Below are positions 1 to 8,588 of a DNA stretch of 23,031 bases, in pieces. Source of the stretch: Minisyncoccota bacterium (lineage in GTDB: Bacteria > Patescibacteriota > Minisyncoccia > Phycocordibacterales > UBA2100); NCBI GenBank assembly GCA_018061585.1, contig JAGOTU010000005.1, positions 1 to 23,031 of the forward strand. The letters are read 5' to 3'. The position numbers and the translations under genes are program-made. Under the pieces are notes generated by a model. It was not told the origin of the DNA, ran no database searches, and saw only the letters and a list, made by a program, of their open reading frames with translations. Each line of letters starts with the position of its first letter. Within the stretch, counting starts at the first letter, position 1.

Positions 1-634
1 CGATCTGCATGCGGATCTGGTTGATGAATATGACGACGGTCTTTGTTTTAGAAACGATCGCTGTCAGTTTTCGGAGTGCCTGTGACATAAGTCGCGCCTG
101 CTTGCCCACGTGCGACTGGCCCATATCGCCCTCGATCTCGTCTTTCGGAGTAAGTGCCGCAACGGAGTCGATGACAATGATGTCGATCTTGCCTGATCGC
201 ACGAGGGACTCCACGATCTCGAGCGCCTGTTCGCCGGTATCCGGTTGCGACACAAGGAGGGAGGCGATATCAACACCGATCTTCTTTGCGTATTCAGGAT
301 CGAGCGCGTGCTCTGCGTCGATGAATGCACAGATGCCGCCTTTTTTCTGCGCTTCTGCGATCGCGTGGAGTGACAGCGTGGTTTTGCCCGAGGATTCCGG
401 TCCGAAGATCTCGATGATGCGTCCGCGGGGGATACCGCCGATGCCAAGTGCCCAGTCAACACCGATAGAGCCTGTCGGGATCGCGTTGACGTCTACTTTC
501 GGCGTCGCACCGAGCATCATTATTGAGTCGTCCCCGAACTTGGTCTTAATATCCGACAGTGCGCGTTCAATATCTTTGTCGGTTCCGGTACCTGTTTCCT
601 TGAGTGCTTTCGTTTTTTTCGCTCCGAATGCCAT
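1..634 (-). CDS. recA: Recombinase RecA, 5' part (runs off the left edge)
   Basis: The recombinase polymerises on single-stranded DNA and drives ATP-dependent strand exchange and SOS co-protease activity in the cytoplasm. The 211 visible residues align with the RecA N-terminal and core region. A Walker A motif GPESSGKT lies at residues 78-85, the AEHALD segment has a Glu at about 108, Walker B IIVIDSV is near 152-158, and the MGQSHVGKQARLMSQALRKL segment leads to FINQIRM at the edge. About 60% of the usual 340-350 residues are present; the rest lies outside the window and no break is visible. The start is the ATG at 634, giving MAFGAKKTKA. No SD is seen, but a TATACT -10 candidate lies about 30 bases upstream. 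It is the last gene of a minus-strand series after ftsK. The identification is very secure. Confidence 0.97.
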   Translation of the reverse strand, partial: MAFGAKKTKALKETGTGTDKDIERALSDIKTKFGDDSIMMLGATPKVDVNAIPTGSIGVDWALGIGGIPRGRIIEIFGPESSGKTTLSLHAIAEAQKKGGICAFIDAEHALDPEYAKKIGVDIASLLVSQPDTGEQALEIVESLVRSGKIDIIVIDSVAALTPKDEIEGDMGQSHVGKQARLMSQALRKLTAIVSKTKTVVIFINQIRMQI

Positions 635-664
635 ATCGTTTTAGCTGATCAGGATAATAAATTC

Positions 665-670
665 AGTATA
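665..670 (-). promoter_or_regulatory. Candidate -10 element of recA
   Basis: TATACT on the minus strand, 30 bases upstream of the recA ATG. No good -35 box is seen at 16-18 bases. It would give recA a short leader of about 23 nt and a transcript independent of ftsK. Confidence 0.4.
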
Positions 671-744
671 CCCCATGAGATATTCCTCTCTATCCACCAC
701 CAAAAGTCCCGGTACGGGCTTTCTCAAGGGGGTACGTGCCCTGT

Positions 745-1158
745 TTATAGGGTAGACGAGGCTGTTTCTGTGGTTGTTGTAGCGCGGTCTCTGCCGGTCT
801 TCGGGGCATTTGGGTCCGGATTGTATACGACCTGAACGATCTGCTGTGTTGTGCGGCCGTAGCGGTCAGTGGCGTCGAGCATGATGCGGTTGAGCCCGGG
901 CGAAAGAAGGTATGGTTCGTTGAACGCACCGTCTTCGGTCACCGATATGGGCCTGCCGTTCATAGACAGTTCTGCTATACGTTCGGCCTTGCCCTGTACG
1001 GCGATGAATGGATCGCTCACTTCCTGCACGGCGGACGTGACCTGAATGTTCGGGCCGTACAGTACGCCGCGCGCTTCAAAGTATGCGTATCCGATGATCA
1101 GTAAGAAGAACAATATCAGCGCGATGCGGGTGGTTCGGCCATCGCGATAGGGGAGCAT
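745..1158 (-). CDS. Small membrane-anchored protein with a bacterial Ig-like domain
   Basis: A 137-aa protein. Residues about 10-27 (RIALILFFLLIIGYAYFEA) form one membrane segment after a short charged N-terminus. The rest is probably extracytoplasmic. Residues about 38-112 (PNIQVTSAVQEV through GLNRIMLDATDRYGRTTQQIVQVVY) look like the Ig-like fold seen as domain B of glucodextranase and in many cell-surface proteins. The tail is Thr/Ser-rich. No enzyme motif is present. The start lies 18 bases after the ftsK stop, with no SD, so it is probably translated from the ftsK transcript. I infer a cell-envelope role, perhaps linked to FtsK at the septum; the true function is unknown. Confidence 0.8.
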   Translation of the reverse strand: MLPYRDGRTTRIALILFFLLIIGYAYFEARGVLYGPNIQVTSAVQEVSDPFIAVQGKAERIAELSMNGRPISVTEDGAFNEPYLLSPGLNRIMLDATDRYGRTTQQIVQVVYNPDPNAPKTGRDRATTTTETASSTL

Positions 1159-1176
1159 ACGAATGAATTAAGAAGA

Positions 1177-3420
1177 CTAGTTTTCCCGCGGATCGTCGCT
1201 GAATTCGCTCGGAGCTTCGACGGGTTCAGCTGCAAGTTCGTCAGCATTGCCTGCTCCGATGATCTCGCGCGGCTTGGCGCCGTCTGCCGGTCCGATAACA
1301 CCTCGCTCTTCTAGGATATCCATCAGTTTTGCGGCGCGCGCATATCCCACGCCCAGTTTTCGCTGTAAATACGATGTGGACGCTTTGCCTGCCTCGATAA
1401 CGGTTCGTTTCGCTTCCGGATAGAGTTCATCACTGTCCTCATCATCACCTCCGATCATCGAGGAGAATATTGCGTCTGTTCCACCTGCCACCTTGTCTGC
1501 CATATCGATGCTGGTCGCAAGTGTGGGTTCATTATGCTTTGCGATATACGCAACAATATTCTTAACCTCCATTTCAGTTATATACGGTGCCTGCACCCGG
1601 TTCGGTTTCGACATTTCGCCGGATAGGAACAACATGTCGCCCGCGCCGAGGAGCGATTCTGCACCACCCATGTCCAGAATGGTGCGCGAATCGATCTGCG
1701 ACGACACCTGGAGCGCGATACGAGCGGGGATGTTTGCCTTGATGAGACCGGTAATGACCTTCACGCTCGGTCGCTGGGTCGACAGAATGAGATGAATTCC
1801 GACTGCGCGGCTCATTTGTGCCAATCGCACGATGCCGCCTTCGAGTTCGCGCGGATACGCCGTCATGATGTCGGCCAATTCGTCGATGATGAGCACTATA
1901 TATGGCATGGCCTCCGGCATTGGCTCGCCATCTCGCGGACCCTTTTCGAGTGCGGGCTTCAATATGGTGTCGTGATACGAACCGATGTCGCGCACGCGCT
2001 CTGCTTCGAGAATGTTGTAGCGTCGTTCCATTTCCTTCGCGAGCCACTTGAGCGCAAGGATCGCTTTCTTCGCGTCTGTGATAACAGGGGTAAGGAGGTG
2101 GGGGATAGGGTTGTAGAGCGTAAGTTCCACACGCTTCGGATCCACCATGATGAACCGCAAACGCTCCGGACCGCAGCGGTACAAAAGCGACACGACGATG
2201 TCGTGAATGGTGACCGACTTACCGGCCCCGGTCGTACCGGCAACAAGCATGTGCGGCATGCGGGCCAGGTCCGCGTATTGTGGCGCACCCGTAATGGTGC
2301 GACCGAGTGCTATCAAAAGCGCCTTCTCAGAACCGGTGAATCCGTCGTCGGATACAAGCGGGCCCATGCCGAGTGTTGTGCGCGAGATATTCGGTACCTC
2401 GATGCCGACAAGTGATTTGCCCGGGATCGGCGCCTCGATACGCACAGGGGAGGCCGCGAGCGCCAACTCGAGGTTTGATTGCAGGGCAACGATCTTTGCC
2501 AGTCGCACGCCTTCTGCCGGTTTCATCGAATATCGTGTCACGGTCGGACCGATGTTGGCTTCGTCCATTTCCACTTGGATACCAAAGTTTTGCAGCGTCC
2601 GCTTGATGATGTTCATGTTGGCCTTCACGTCGCCGACTTCGGGCTTGCCCTTATTCTTTGCAAGGAGCGATGCCGGCGGAGGCGTATAGGTGCTGCCGGT
2701 GGCTGCAATGATAGGGAACCCGCCTTCTTCGTTCACCTTGTCCGAATACTTGTTAATGGACGGTTCTTTTTCTCGCTTCGGTTCTGCCTCTGCGATAGGT
2801 GTCGGTGCATCCGGTTCATCGGCTTCGACGGCCATGCCCGTTACCGGCACGTCATCTATTTCGACGGGAGTGAGCATGCCGTCGTCCTCGCTCGGACTGA
2901 CCAGGTTCTTGAACCAGCGCACGACTTCGCCCAAATGAATATCAAACGCGACAATGAGAGCCATCACGGTGAATGCGAGTAGGAATATCACTGTCGCAAA
3001 CACATCAACTGCAGCAACGATCGGTTTCGCGATCGCATCACCGAGTACACCACCGGCCATCGGATAGGCGAGGGCGATGAGTCCCAAACCTGATAGCAAA
3101 AAAATCGCCATACTGATCACGTGGACCCACGAAACGCTACGCTCGAGCGAGCGGAATATCAGGATCGCGAGCATGATCATGGACAGTGGCAAGAGCAAGT
3201 AGCCAATACCGAGAAGCCACGTGAGTCCGTTATACAGTGCCGCTCCGGCTGCGCCGCCGACACCGGCGAGTGCCAATATAAGGAAGCCCGATATAGCGAA
3301 CAGGAATATCGCAATGACGCCGCGAAGCGCCTCGCTACTGATCACGCCTACCGCACTCTTTAGATCCGCATCTTTCTTTTTTCCGTTCTTGCGGGACTTC
3401 TCGCGCACCTTGTCTTTCAT
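1177..3420 (-). CDS. ftsK: DNA translocase FtsK/SpoIIIE
   Basis: A septal ATP-driven DNA pump that clears and sorts chromosome ends at division. The 747-aa product is close to SpoIIIE (about 790) and much shorter than E. coli FtsK. The N-terminus has four hydrophobic membrane segments at about residues 30-165. A variable acidic/proline linker follows to about 250, then the alpha/beta motor domain. Walker A GTTGAGKS has its Lys at about 401, Walker B VLIIDELAD its Asp at about 513, and LILSTQRPS follows. The C-terminal winged-helix gamma domain (about 655-720, TSYLQRKLGVGYARAAKLMDILEERGVIGP) normally reads KOPS/SRS sites. I start at ATG 3420 rather than GTG 3426, because a TATGAT hexamer ends 6 bases before that ATG and would place the RNA start almost on the codon. 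The small anchored gene and recA follow on the same strand. Confidence 0.96.
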   Translation of the reverse strand: MKDKVREKSRKNGKKKDADLKSAVGVISSEALRGVIAIFLFAISGFLILALAGVGGAAGAALYNGLTWLLGIGYLLLPLSMIMLAILIFRSLERSVSWVHVISMAIFLLSGLGLIALAYPMAGGVLGDAIAKPIVAAVDVFATVIFLLAFTVMALIVAFDIHLGEVVRWFKNLVSPSEDDGMLTPVEIDDVPVTGMAVEADEPDAPTPIAEAEPKREKEPSINKYSDKVNEEGGFPIIAATGSTYTPPPASLLAKNKGKPEVGDVKANMNIIKRTLQNFGIQVEMDEANIGPTVTRYSMKPAEGVRLAKIVALQSNLELALAASPVRIEAPIPGKSLVGIEVPNISRTTLGMGPLVSDDGFTGSEKALLIALGRTITGAPQYADLARMPHMLVAGTTGAGKSVTIHDIVVSLLYRCGPERLRFIMVDPKRVELTLYNPIPHLLTPVITDAKKAILALKWLAKEMERRYNILEAERVRDIGSYHDTILKPALEKGPRDGEPMPEAMPYIVLIIDELADIMTAYPRELEGGIVRLAQMSRAVGIHLILSTQRPSVKVITGLIKANIPARIALQVSSQIDSRTILDMGGAESLLGAGDMLFLSGEMSKPNRVQAPYITEMEVKNIVAYIAKHNEPTLATSIDMADKVAGGTDAIFSSMIGGDDEDSDELYPEAKRTVIEAGKASTSYLQRKLGVGYARAAKLMDILEERGVIGPADGAKPREIIGAGNADELAAEPVEAPSEFSDDPREN

Positions 3421-3426
3421 GGCCAC

Positions 3427-3432
3427 ATCATA
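3427..3432 (-). promoter_or_regulatory. -10 element of ftsK, predicted leaderless
   Basis: TATGAT on the minus strand ends 6 bases upstream of ATG 3420. A start site about 6-7 bases downstream would fall on the start codon. No convincing -35 box. Confidence 0.5.
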
Positions 3433-3525
3433 TCACGCGAGGCTCTCGCAAATGATAAAAATGTCCAGCCATTAAGCCATGTAATTGCCCGAGGCGCCTA
3501 TTGTACGCGCTGTCGAACGACAACA

Positions 3526-3553
3526 TTGCGTTTTCTGCCGTCCTTTATATAAT
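3526..3553 (+). promoter_or_regulatory. Promoter upstream of the 3606 gene
   Basis: TTGCGT (3526-3531), a 16-base spacer, then a perfect TATAAT (3548-3553). This predicts a start near 3560 and a leader of about 45 nt. A second AT-rich -10-like stretch (TTATATAAG) lies near 3580-3588 and could give a shorter leader. Confidence 0.55.
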
Positions 3554-3605
3554 CGCCATGCGTCGTAGATGTCCGATACTTATATAAGACACTACGAACC
3601 TCAAA

Positions 3606-4385
3606 ATGGACGACAATAAAGACATACAAAAGACAGAAAGCTTGAGTAAATTCTTCGACTCTCAGAATGTCCGTGTTAATCCGTTTGGGGACAATCGTGC
3701 GGCCGATAGAGCGTACAGGAGGGCTGAACGCATCTCTGCGGCTGTCCATTTGCTCACCAATCATATCGACGCAAGCGAGCCGCTGCGACAGTCGGTGCGC
3801 CGTGAATCTATGCAGATGCTCGTTTCGGTTCTCGGTGTCCGCAATGAAATGAGATCGTCACAGTCCGGCGTCGTGGTCGCTGTCACATCATCTATCCGTC
3901 ATTTGATATCACTTGTTCGCATGCTCGCGATCTCGGGATTCGCGTCTACCCAGAATGTTGGTGCGATCGTAGAAGCGCTCGATGAACTCGGGAACTTTAT
4001 GCAGGTATCGCAGCGGACAAATTTTTCCGAGAGTATCATAATTTCAAAGGATGAGTTACTGGATGTTGGAACGTTAGCCCCGCGAGCAGCAGCTATTTCC
4101 GTAAGGGACATAAAGGACACGCGAATAGTGGGGGAGCGTGCCGAAGTGAAAGAGGAGTCGGTGCCGGTCGTAAAAGCTGCGGTCCAAAATGGGCAGACAA
4201 GCGTTCGAACGCAGAGCATACTGGAGATCCTTAAGTCGAGCGGCTCAATGGGGATCAAGGATATTTGTTCGAATTTGCCTGAATATAGCGAGAAAATGAT
4301 CCAGCGTGAGCTCCTGACCCTGGTTGCAGATGGACGGGTGATGAAGACGGGATTAAAGCGCTGGTCTCGATACTCTGTGTCCTAG
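3606..4385 (+). CDS. Unrecognised protein with a C-terminal winged-helix-like region
   Basis: A 259-aa soluble protein of no family I can name. Residues about 30-135 are predicted mostly helical (RAERISAAVHLLTNH through ALDELGNFMQ) with no membrane segment. A polar linker at about 165-195 is followed by residues about 198-258 (SILEILKSSGSMGIKDICSNL, then EKMIQRELLTLVADGRVMKTG). This reads like a winged helix-turn-helix of the DeoR/MarR-like fold, with the wing at GLKRWSRYSV. I infer a DNA-binding regulator whose helical N-terminus may dimerise or bind a partner. It is transcribed alone from the promoter at 3526-3553 and closed by the terminator at 4536-4558. The start ATG has no SD. It lies between the divergent ftsK operon and the large surface-protein gene, but the sequence does not link it to either. 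Confidence 0.75.
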   Translation: MDDNKDIQKTESLSKFFDSQNVRVNPFGDNRAADRAYRRAERISAAVHLLTNHIDASEPLRQSVRRESMQMLVSVLGVRNEMRSSQSGVVVAVTSSIRHLISLVRMLAISGFASTQNVGAIVEALDELGNFMQVSQRTNFSESIIISKDELLDVGTLAPRAAAISVRDIKDTRIVGERAEVKEESVPVVKAAVQNGQTSVRTQSILEILKSSGSMGIKDICSNLPEYSEKMIQRELLTLVADGRVMKTGLKRWSRYSVS

Positions 4386-4426
4386 CGCAGAGCTGCCCGG
4401 ATCTGAGTACCTGTGATTTGCTCCTT

Positions 4427-4462
4427 ATATAGAGGCTTTGGGGGGTGTGAAATATAGAGGCT
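4427..4462 (+). repeat. Short direct repeat
   Basis: ATATAGAGGCT occurs twice, at 4427-4437 and 4452-4462, exactly 25 bases apart, just after the 3606 gene. The flanks do not match beyond the 11 bases. Function unknown; it may be chance. Confidence 0.4.
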
Positions 4463-4480
4463 CCCCGTGCGTCTCCTTAA

Positions 4481-4509
4481 TTGACTCCGGTGTGACGGTG
4501 CAGTATCCT
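4481..4509 (+). promoter_or_regulatory. Candidate promoter in the 4386-5024 gap
   Basis: TTGACT (4481-4486), 17 bases, TATCCT (4504-4509). The match is good, but transcripts would meet the terminator at 4536-4558 after about 40 nt unless it is read through. Confidence 0.35.
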
Positions 4510-4535
4510 GCCCCGGTAGCTTCGTGATCTGGATT

Positions 4536-4558
4536 CGGCTTTATATTAGGCCGTTTTT
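4536..4558 (+). terminator. Intrinsic terminator after the 3606 gene
   Basis: The stem CGGCTT/AGGCCG (one G-U pair) with a 6-base AT loop is followed by five T residues (4554-4558). It is modest in strength. Confidence 0.6.
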
Positions 4559-5024
4559 ACTCACAAGTTATCCACAAAACGGAGTTTTGCTCAGACGGGC
4601 TCTGAGAGGCTTCCAGTATATAATTGTGCGGACGCGTCTGTATTGATGCGTTGCACAGGGAAGCAGTTGCCCTCTGTGTCGCTCTTTGACATTTGCATAT
4701 TGAAACAAACTACGGTGATCGCATCACCATGTTTTCATGATGCGTGTTCTATGAACACGTGCTCATGAATATTCGAATTTCGTCGTTACTGATTATCCCG
4801 ACAGGATTGAAACGCTGTACGACACATTCCCACTCGCTGCTACTCCCAACGCTTCGCGTCGACTTTAACAAGAGGCATGGGTTAGCAAATACATTATTAG
4901 TGGACATTCTATTTAAGAGTGTTCGCAAAAAAACGGACAGGTATTCACGTCGAATGAATACGTGTACGGTTCCGTGTTCTCTATATTAATTAGGGGCATG
5001 TAATACAAAGGTCAAAACTAAAAT
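4559..5024 (+). promoter_or_regulatory. Long structured region upstream of the large surface-protein gene
   Basis: These 466 bases hold no convincing gene. Hairpin-forming inverted repeats are seen at 4575-4589 (CAAAAC/GTTTTG), 4590-4606 (CTCAGA/TCTGAG), 4714-4728 (GGTGAT/ATCACC), 4734-4769 and 4941-4961 (GTATTCA/TGAATAC). A perfect TATAAT sits at 4619-4624 with a weak -35. TTGACA at 4686-4691 has TACGGT 19 bases on (4711-4716). Either would give the 5025 gene a 300-400 nt untranslated leader. Such leaders often control stability or translation of abundant surface-protein mRNAs; that role is inferred here. Confidence 0.5.
4734..4769 (+). promoter_or_regulatory. Two-part hairpin in the surface-protein leader
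   Basis: TTCATGA (4734-4740) pairs with TCATGAA (4763-4769), and CGTGTTC (4743-4749) pairs with GAACACG (4753-4759) around a 3-base loop. The two 7-bp stems are separated by a 2x3 internal loop. There is no T-tract, so it is not an intrinsic terminator. Confidence 0.55.
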
Positions 5025-8000
5025 ATGAGTAAAGCATTAGCAACAAAGAATGTTGCAGCCGTGCTCTTGGGCCTCGGTATGATCCTTTCGGTATTTGCTT
5101 TCGCCACACCGGCTAAGGCACAGTCCACATCGGATCTCCAGGCACAGATCAACGCACTGCTCGCACAAATCGCGGCACTTCAGGCACCCGGCCAGCAGGT
5201 CGGAGGCGCGTCGTGCGCAACCACGTTCACCATGAATCTCAAGTTGGGTTCAAAGGGTAGCGAGGTCATGGCACTTCAGAAGTTCCTTAACAGCATCGAC
5301 GGTACTCAGCTCGCCACAACCGGCGCTGGTTCACCGGGCAACGAGACATCGACATTTGGTCCGGCTACAAAACGAGCCGTGATCAAGTTCCAGGAAAAGT
5401 ACGCAGCAGACATTCTCACTCCGGTGGGCTTGTCGAAGGGTACTGGTAACTGGTTCTCGTCAACTCGCGCAAAGGCAAACACCCTCTGCTCGACCCCGAC
5501 GACTCCGACGACTCCGACGACTCCGGGTACGACTCCGGGAACCCTTGCGGTTTCTGCGGGCTCACAGCCGGCTAACTCGCTCGCTCCGCAGGGATCGGCT
5601 CGTGTTCCGTTCACAAACTTCACGCTCACGAACACTTCGTCAGCTGCAGTTACGGTCAACGGCATCACGGTCACCCGCACAGGACTCGCATCTGATGCGG
5701 TCTTCGCAGGTGTAGTTCTTCTCGATCAGAACGGACTCCAGATCGGAACTCCGCGCACGTTCGACACGAACCACATGGCGACGATCGGCGAGACGATGAC
5801 GATCCAGCCTGGTCAGTCGATGACCTTCACGGTCGCCGGCAACATGGCATCCAGCCTCACTGCATACGCAGGACAGGTTGCTGCTCTCCAGGTCACAGGT
5901 GTTCAGACATCGAGCACGGTTTCGGGATCGCTTCCGATCTCTGGTGCAAACCAGACGATCAATGCGTCTCTCGCGATCGGATCGGCAACAGTTATGACAT
6001 CGTCCTTCGATCCTGACTCTGCTCAGACGAAGAACATCGGTGACACAGCTGTGAAGTTCTCCGGTGTCCGCATCACTGCGGGTTCCGCTGAGGACGTCCG
6101 TCTCTTCTCGGTTCGTTGGCGAATCAATGGCTCAGCGAGCTCGGCAGACATTTCCAACGTCATGACAGTCATCAACGGCACGAGCTACCCGACGGTAGTT
6201 TCTGCTGATGGCCGCTACTACACGACTACGGTCTCAGGTGGCATCCTCATGACCAAGGGCAATGCTGTCGACGTATATGTACAGGGTGACATCACCGGTT
6301 CAAATTCGAACACTCGCGTGATCGAATTCGATATCGACCGTCAGTCTGACATCTACATCGTTGGTCAGACCTACGGCTACGGAATCACTCCGACAGCATC
6401 TGAAACATTGGTGACTGCCTCAACAGGCACCCACGGTTCATCGTTCATTGGTTCCGGCAGCGTTTCTTCGCAGCCGTTCTTCCAGGGCTCGACTGTAACC
6501 GTTCAGGGCTCCTCGGTTACTACGATCGCTCGTGCAACGGAAGTTCCGTCAGCGAACATCGCGGTCAACGTCCCAGGACAGGCGCTCGGAGGCTTCGTCG
6601 CAGACATCAAGGGTGAGGCGCTCACGGTTCAGACCCTGACGCTCAACATCTCCGGTGTCGCAACGACAACCACCAACCAGGTAACAAACATCACTCTCGT
6701 CAATGACGCTGGTGTTGTAGTTGCAGGTCCGGTTGACGCTTCTGGCAACGTGGTCACGTTCAACAACTCGATCACGATCTCTTCTGGTCGCCATGTCTAC
6801 ACCATCAAGGGAACTGTTCCGGCTGCTACGGCAAACGGCGGTACCTTTACGCTCAACACGACTCCGTCGTCTTGGACAGGTATAACAGGTCAGACCACAG
6901 GAAACACTGTAACGATCTCGCAGGGTAACTTCACCATGAACACGATGACTGTTCGTGGCGCTACTCTCAACATCACAGCAGCAGCTCAGCCTGCAGCTCA
7001 GACGATCGTTGCTGGTGGTTCTTCAGTCGTTCTTGCAAACATCCAGTTGGATGCTTCGCAGTCGGGTGAAGACATCCGCATGAACTCGCTTCCGGTCAAC
7101 ATGACAAATGTCACAGGCGTAAGCTCGTGCCAGTTGTGGAACGGAGCAACAGCAGTAAACACCGGTTCTAACACCGTCAATCCGACAGTTGGTGTCAACG
7201 TATTCTCGTTCGACAACTCACTCACGATTGCGAAGGGAACTGTTGTTACGTTGGTTGTAAAGTGCAACCTCTCGTCAGCAGCAACTGGTGCATACACCAC
7301 AGGTGTAATCACCAGCGGTACTCAGACTTACGCTGCAACCGGCGTACAGTCTGGCACTGCACTCACCAACAACTCTAACCTCACTGCATCTACCTCGAAC
7401 AGCGGTACGCAGACGGTTGGTTCAAGCTCGGTCACGGTCACGACAGACCCGTCGTCTCCTTCGTTCGCATTTGCGGCCGGTGGTACGACAGGTGTGACTG
7501 CATCTGCGCTTAAGTTCCGCGCAACTGGCGAAGACATGACGCTCACTGAGCTCGGTCTCACTGGTTCTGCGGGCATCGCGTCGGACATCGTCCAGGCTAC
7601 GATCTGGAACGGCGCAACTCAGGTTGGTACTGTTACATTCACTTCTGGCAGCACGATCGCAACGTCGACACTCTCGACACCGGTTAACTTGCCGAAGGAC
7701 ACTGACGTCACTCTCACTGTGAAGATCAACGTTGCAAACGTTGGTTCATCTCAGACGGGTACTGCCGGTGCTGTTGTAACGCTCAACTTCAGCGGAGCAA
7801 AGGCCACGGGTAACAACTCTGGCAACACGATCTACGCAACCGGCAGCTCGTCTGTCGCCGGCGTACGAATCGAACACACTTACCCAACGCTCGCTCTCGT
7901 AAGCCTCGGCTCAACGGGTGTTGCAGACGGTAAGTTGATGCGCTTCTCGATGACAGCTAATGCTGGTGGAACTCTCGGTGTTGAAGAATTCAACTTCACG

Positions 8001-8438
8001 ATCGCGACTTCATCTGCAACGGCAACAGGATTGAGCCTCTACGCCTTCACTGATTCCGGCTTCTCAACACCGGTCTCATCTGCGGCTTCTGGTCAGCTCA
8101 ACTCTGCAGCCATCGGTGGCTCTGGTAGCGTCGTCGTTCACACGAACAACGTGACGAACGGCATCCTCCAGATCCCAGCTGGTCAGACGTACTACTTCGA
8201 ACTCCGCGCTTCTGTAGCGGGTGTAGTCTCGGGCTCGTCGATCACGACGACACTCCTTGGCGACACTTCTGGTACGAACGTGGGTGCGACAAGCACGCTC
8301 TCGACGAGCAACCTCGTATGGACTCCGAACTCGACGACTACTGCAACTATCTCCGACAGCACCAATCCGGACTGGCGAAATGGTTACGGCGTCCCGGGCC
8401 TCCCGGCGTCTGGTCTCTCGCAGACCCGAAACCAGTAA
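5025..8438 (+). CDS. Large secreted surface (S-layer-like) protein with a peptidoglycan-binding-like domain
   Basis: An 1137-aa exported protein. A Sec signal peptide occupies residues 1-32, with a hydrophobic core from about 10-26 and likely cleavage after ATPAKA. A short Gln/Leu-rich helix (LQAQINALLAQIAALQ, about 39-54) follows. Residues about 64-152 resemble a peptidoglycan-binding type 1 fold (LKLGSKGSEVMALQKFLNS, then TFGPATKRAVIKFQEKY), framed by Cys at about 64 and 151. A Thr-Pro linker comes next. The remaining 950 residues are Ser/Thr/Gly-rich beta-strand modules resembling stacked Ig-like domains, with another Cys pair (SSCQLW, VVKCNL) near 705 and 742. Codon use is unusually uniform (AAC, TTC, ATC, CTC), which suggests strong expression. 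It has its own long leader and a strong terminator. I infer the main cell-surface protein; the name S-layer is by analogy only. Confidence 0.85.
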   Translation: MSKALATKNVAAVLLGLGMILSVFAFATPAKAQSTSDLQAQINALLAQIAALQAPGQQVGGASCATTFTMNLKLGSKGSEVMALQKFLNSIDGTQLATTGAGSPGNETSTFGPATKRAVIKFQEKYAADILTPVGLSKGTGNWFSSTRAKANTLCSTPTTPTTPTTPGTTPGTLAVSAGSQPANSLAPQGSARVPFTNFTLTNTSSAAVTVNGITVTRTGLASDAVFAGVVLLDQNGLQIGTPRTFDTNHMATIGETMTIQPGQSMTFTVAGNMASSLTAYAGQVAALQVTGVQTSSTVSGSLPISGANQTINASLAIGSATVMTSSFDPDSAQTKNIGDTAVKFSGVRITAGSAEDVRLFSVRWRINGSASSADISNVMTVINGTSYPTVVSADGRYYTTTVSGGILMTKGNAVDVYVQGDITGSNSNTRVIEFDIDRQSDIYIVGQTYGYGITPTASETLVTASTGTHGSSFIGSGSVSSQPFFQGSTVTVQGSSVTTIARATEVPSANIAVNVPGQALGGFVADIKGEALTVQTLTLNISGVATTTTNQVTNITLVNDAGVVVAGPVDASGNVVTFNNSITISSGRHVYTIKGTVPAATANGGTFTLNTTPSSWTGITGQTTGNTVTISQGNFTMNTMTVRGATLNITAAAQPAAQTIVAGGSSVVLANIQLDASQSGEDIRMNSLPVNMTNVTGVSSCQLWNGATAVNTGSNTVNPTVGVNVFSFDNSLTIAKGTVVTLVVKCNLSSAATGAYTTGVITSGTQTYAATGVQSGTALTNNSNLTASTSNSGTQTVGSSSVTVTTDPSSPSFAFAAGGTTGVTASALKFRATGEDMTLTELGLTGSAGIASDIVQATIWNGATQVGTVTFTSGSTIATSTLSTPVNLPKDTDVTLTVKINVANVGSSQTGTAGAVVTLNFSGAKATGNNSGNTIYATGSSSVAGVRIEHTYPTLALVSLGSTGVADGKLMRFSMTANAGGTLGVEEFNFTIATSSATATGLSLYAFTDSGFSTPVSSAASGQLNSAAIGGSGSVVVHTNNVTNGILQIPAGQTYYFELRASVAGVVSGSSITTTLLGDTSGTNVGATSTLSTSNLVWTPNSTTTATISDSTNPDWRNGYGVPGLPASGLSQTRNQ
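5496..5522 (+). repeat. 9-bp tandem repeat in the Thr-Pro linker
   Basis: Three perfect copies of CCGACGACT encode the Pro-Thr-Thr linker between the peptidoglycan-binding-like domain and the Ig-like modules. Copy number may vary between strains by slippage, staying in frame. Confidence 0.8.
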
Positions 8439-8492
8439 TTCCGTCTAGGAATTACCTGATATGACTTCACCGGCCTAGCCGCGGTCATAGGC

Positions 8493-8522
8493 AAAGCCCC
8501 TCTCCTTGCGGAGAGGGGCTTT
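8493..8522 (+). terminator. Terminator of the surface-protein gene
   Basis: A 13-bp perfect stem, AAAGCCCCTCTCC (8493-8505) and GGAGAGGGGCTTT (8510-8522), with a TTGC loop and a T run at the 3' end. The A run at the 5' side makes it potentially bidirectional. Confidence 0.9.
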
Positions 8523-8575
8523 TGCTATGGAAAATAGTGCGTGCCGTAAGGGCTGCAAACCCCGCCCGTCTCATG

Positions 8576-8581
8576 TATGAT
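8576..8581 (+). promoter_or_regulatory. -10 element of the TPR gene, decides its start
   Basis: TATGAT ends 7 bases before ATG 8589 and overlaps the two earlier in-frame ATGs at 8577 and 8580. Those two codons would lie upstream of the RNA start, which favours 8589. Confidence 0.5.
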
Positions 8582-8588
8582 GGCCACC

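Noticed and set aside
4568..4576. Perfect DnaA-box sequence TTATCCACA
   Set aside because: Only one copy; no cluster, no adjacent dnaA/dnaN and no clear unwinding element. A 9-mer is expected by chance. Not called an origin.
4650..4680. GGAAGCAG motif resembling SRP RNA
   Set aside because: The flanking stem and the remaining conserved SRP RNA bases are missing.
4744..4989. 81-aa ORF in the long leader
   Set aside because: It starts with GTG inside the hairpin, has no SD or promoter at a sensible distance, and its composition does not look coded.
5600..8400. Open minus-strand frames inside the surface-protein gene
   Set aside because: They result from strong codon bias on the plus strand and have no start signals or recognisable products.
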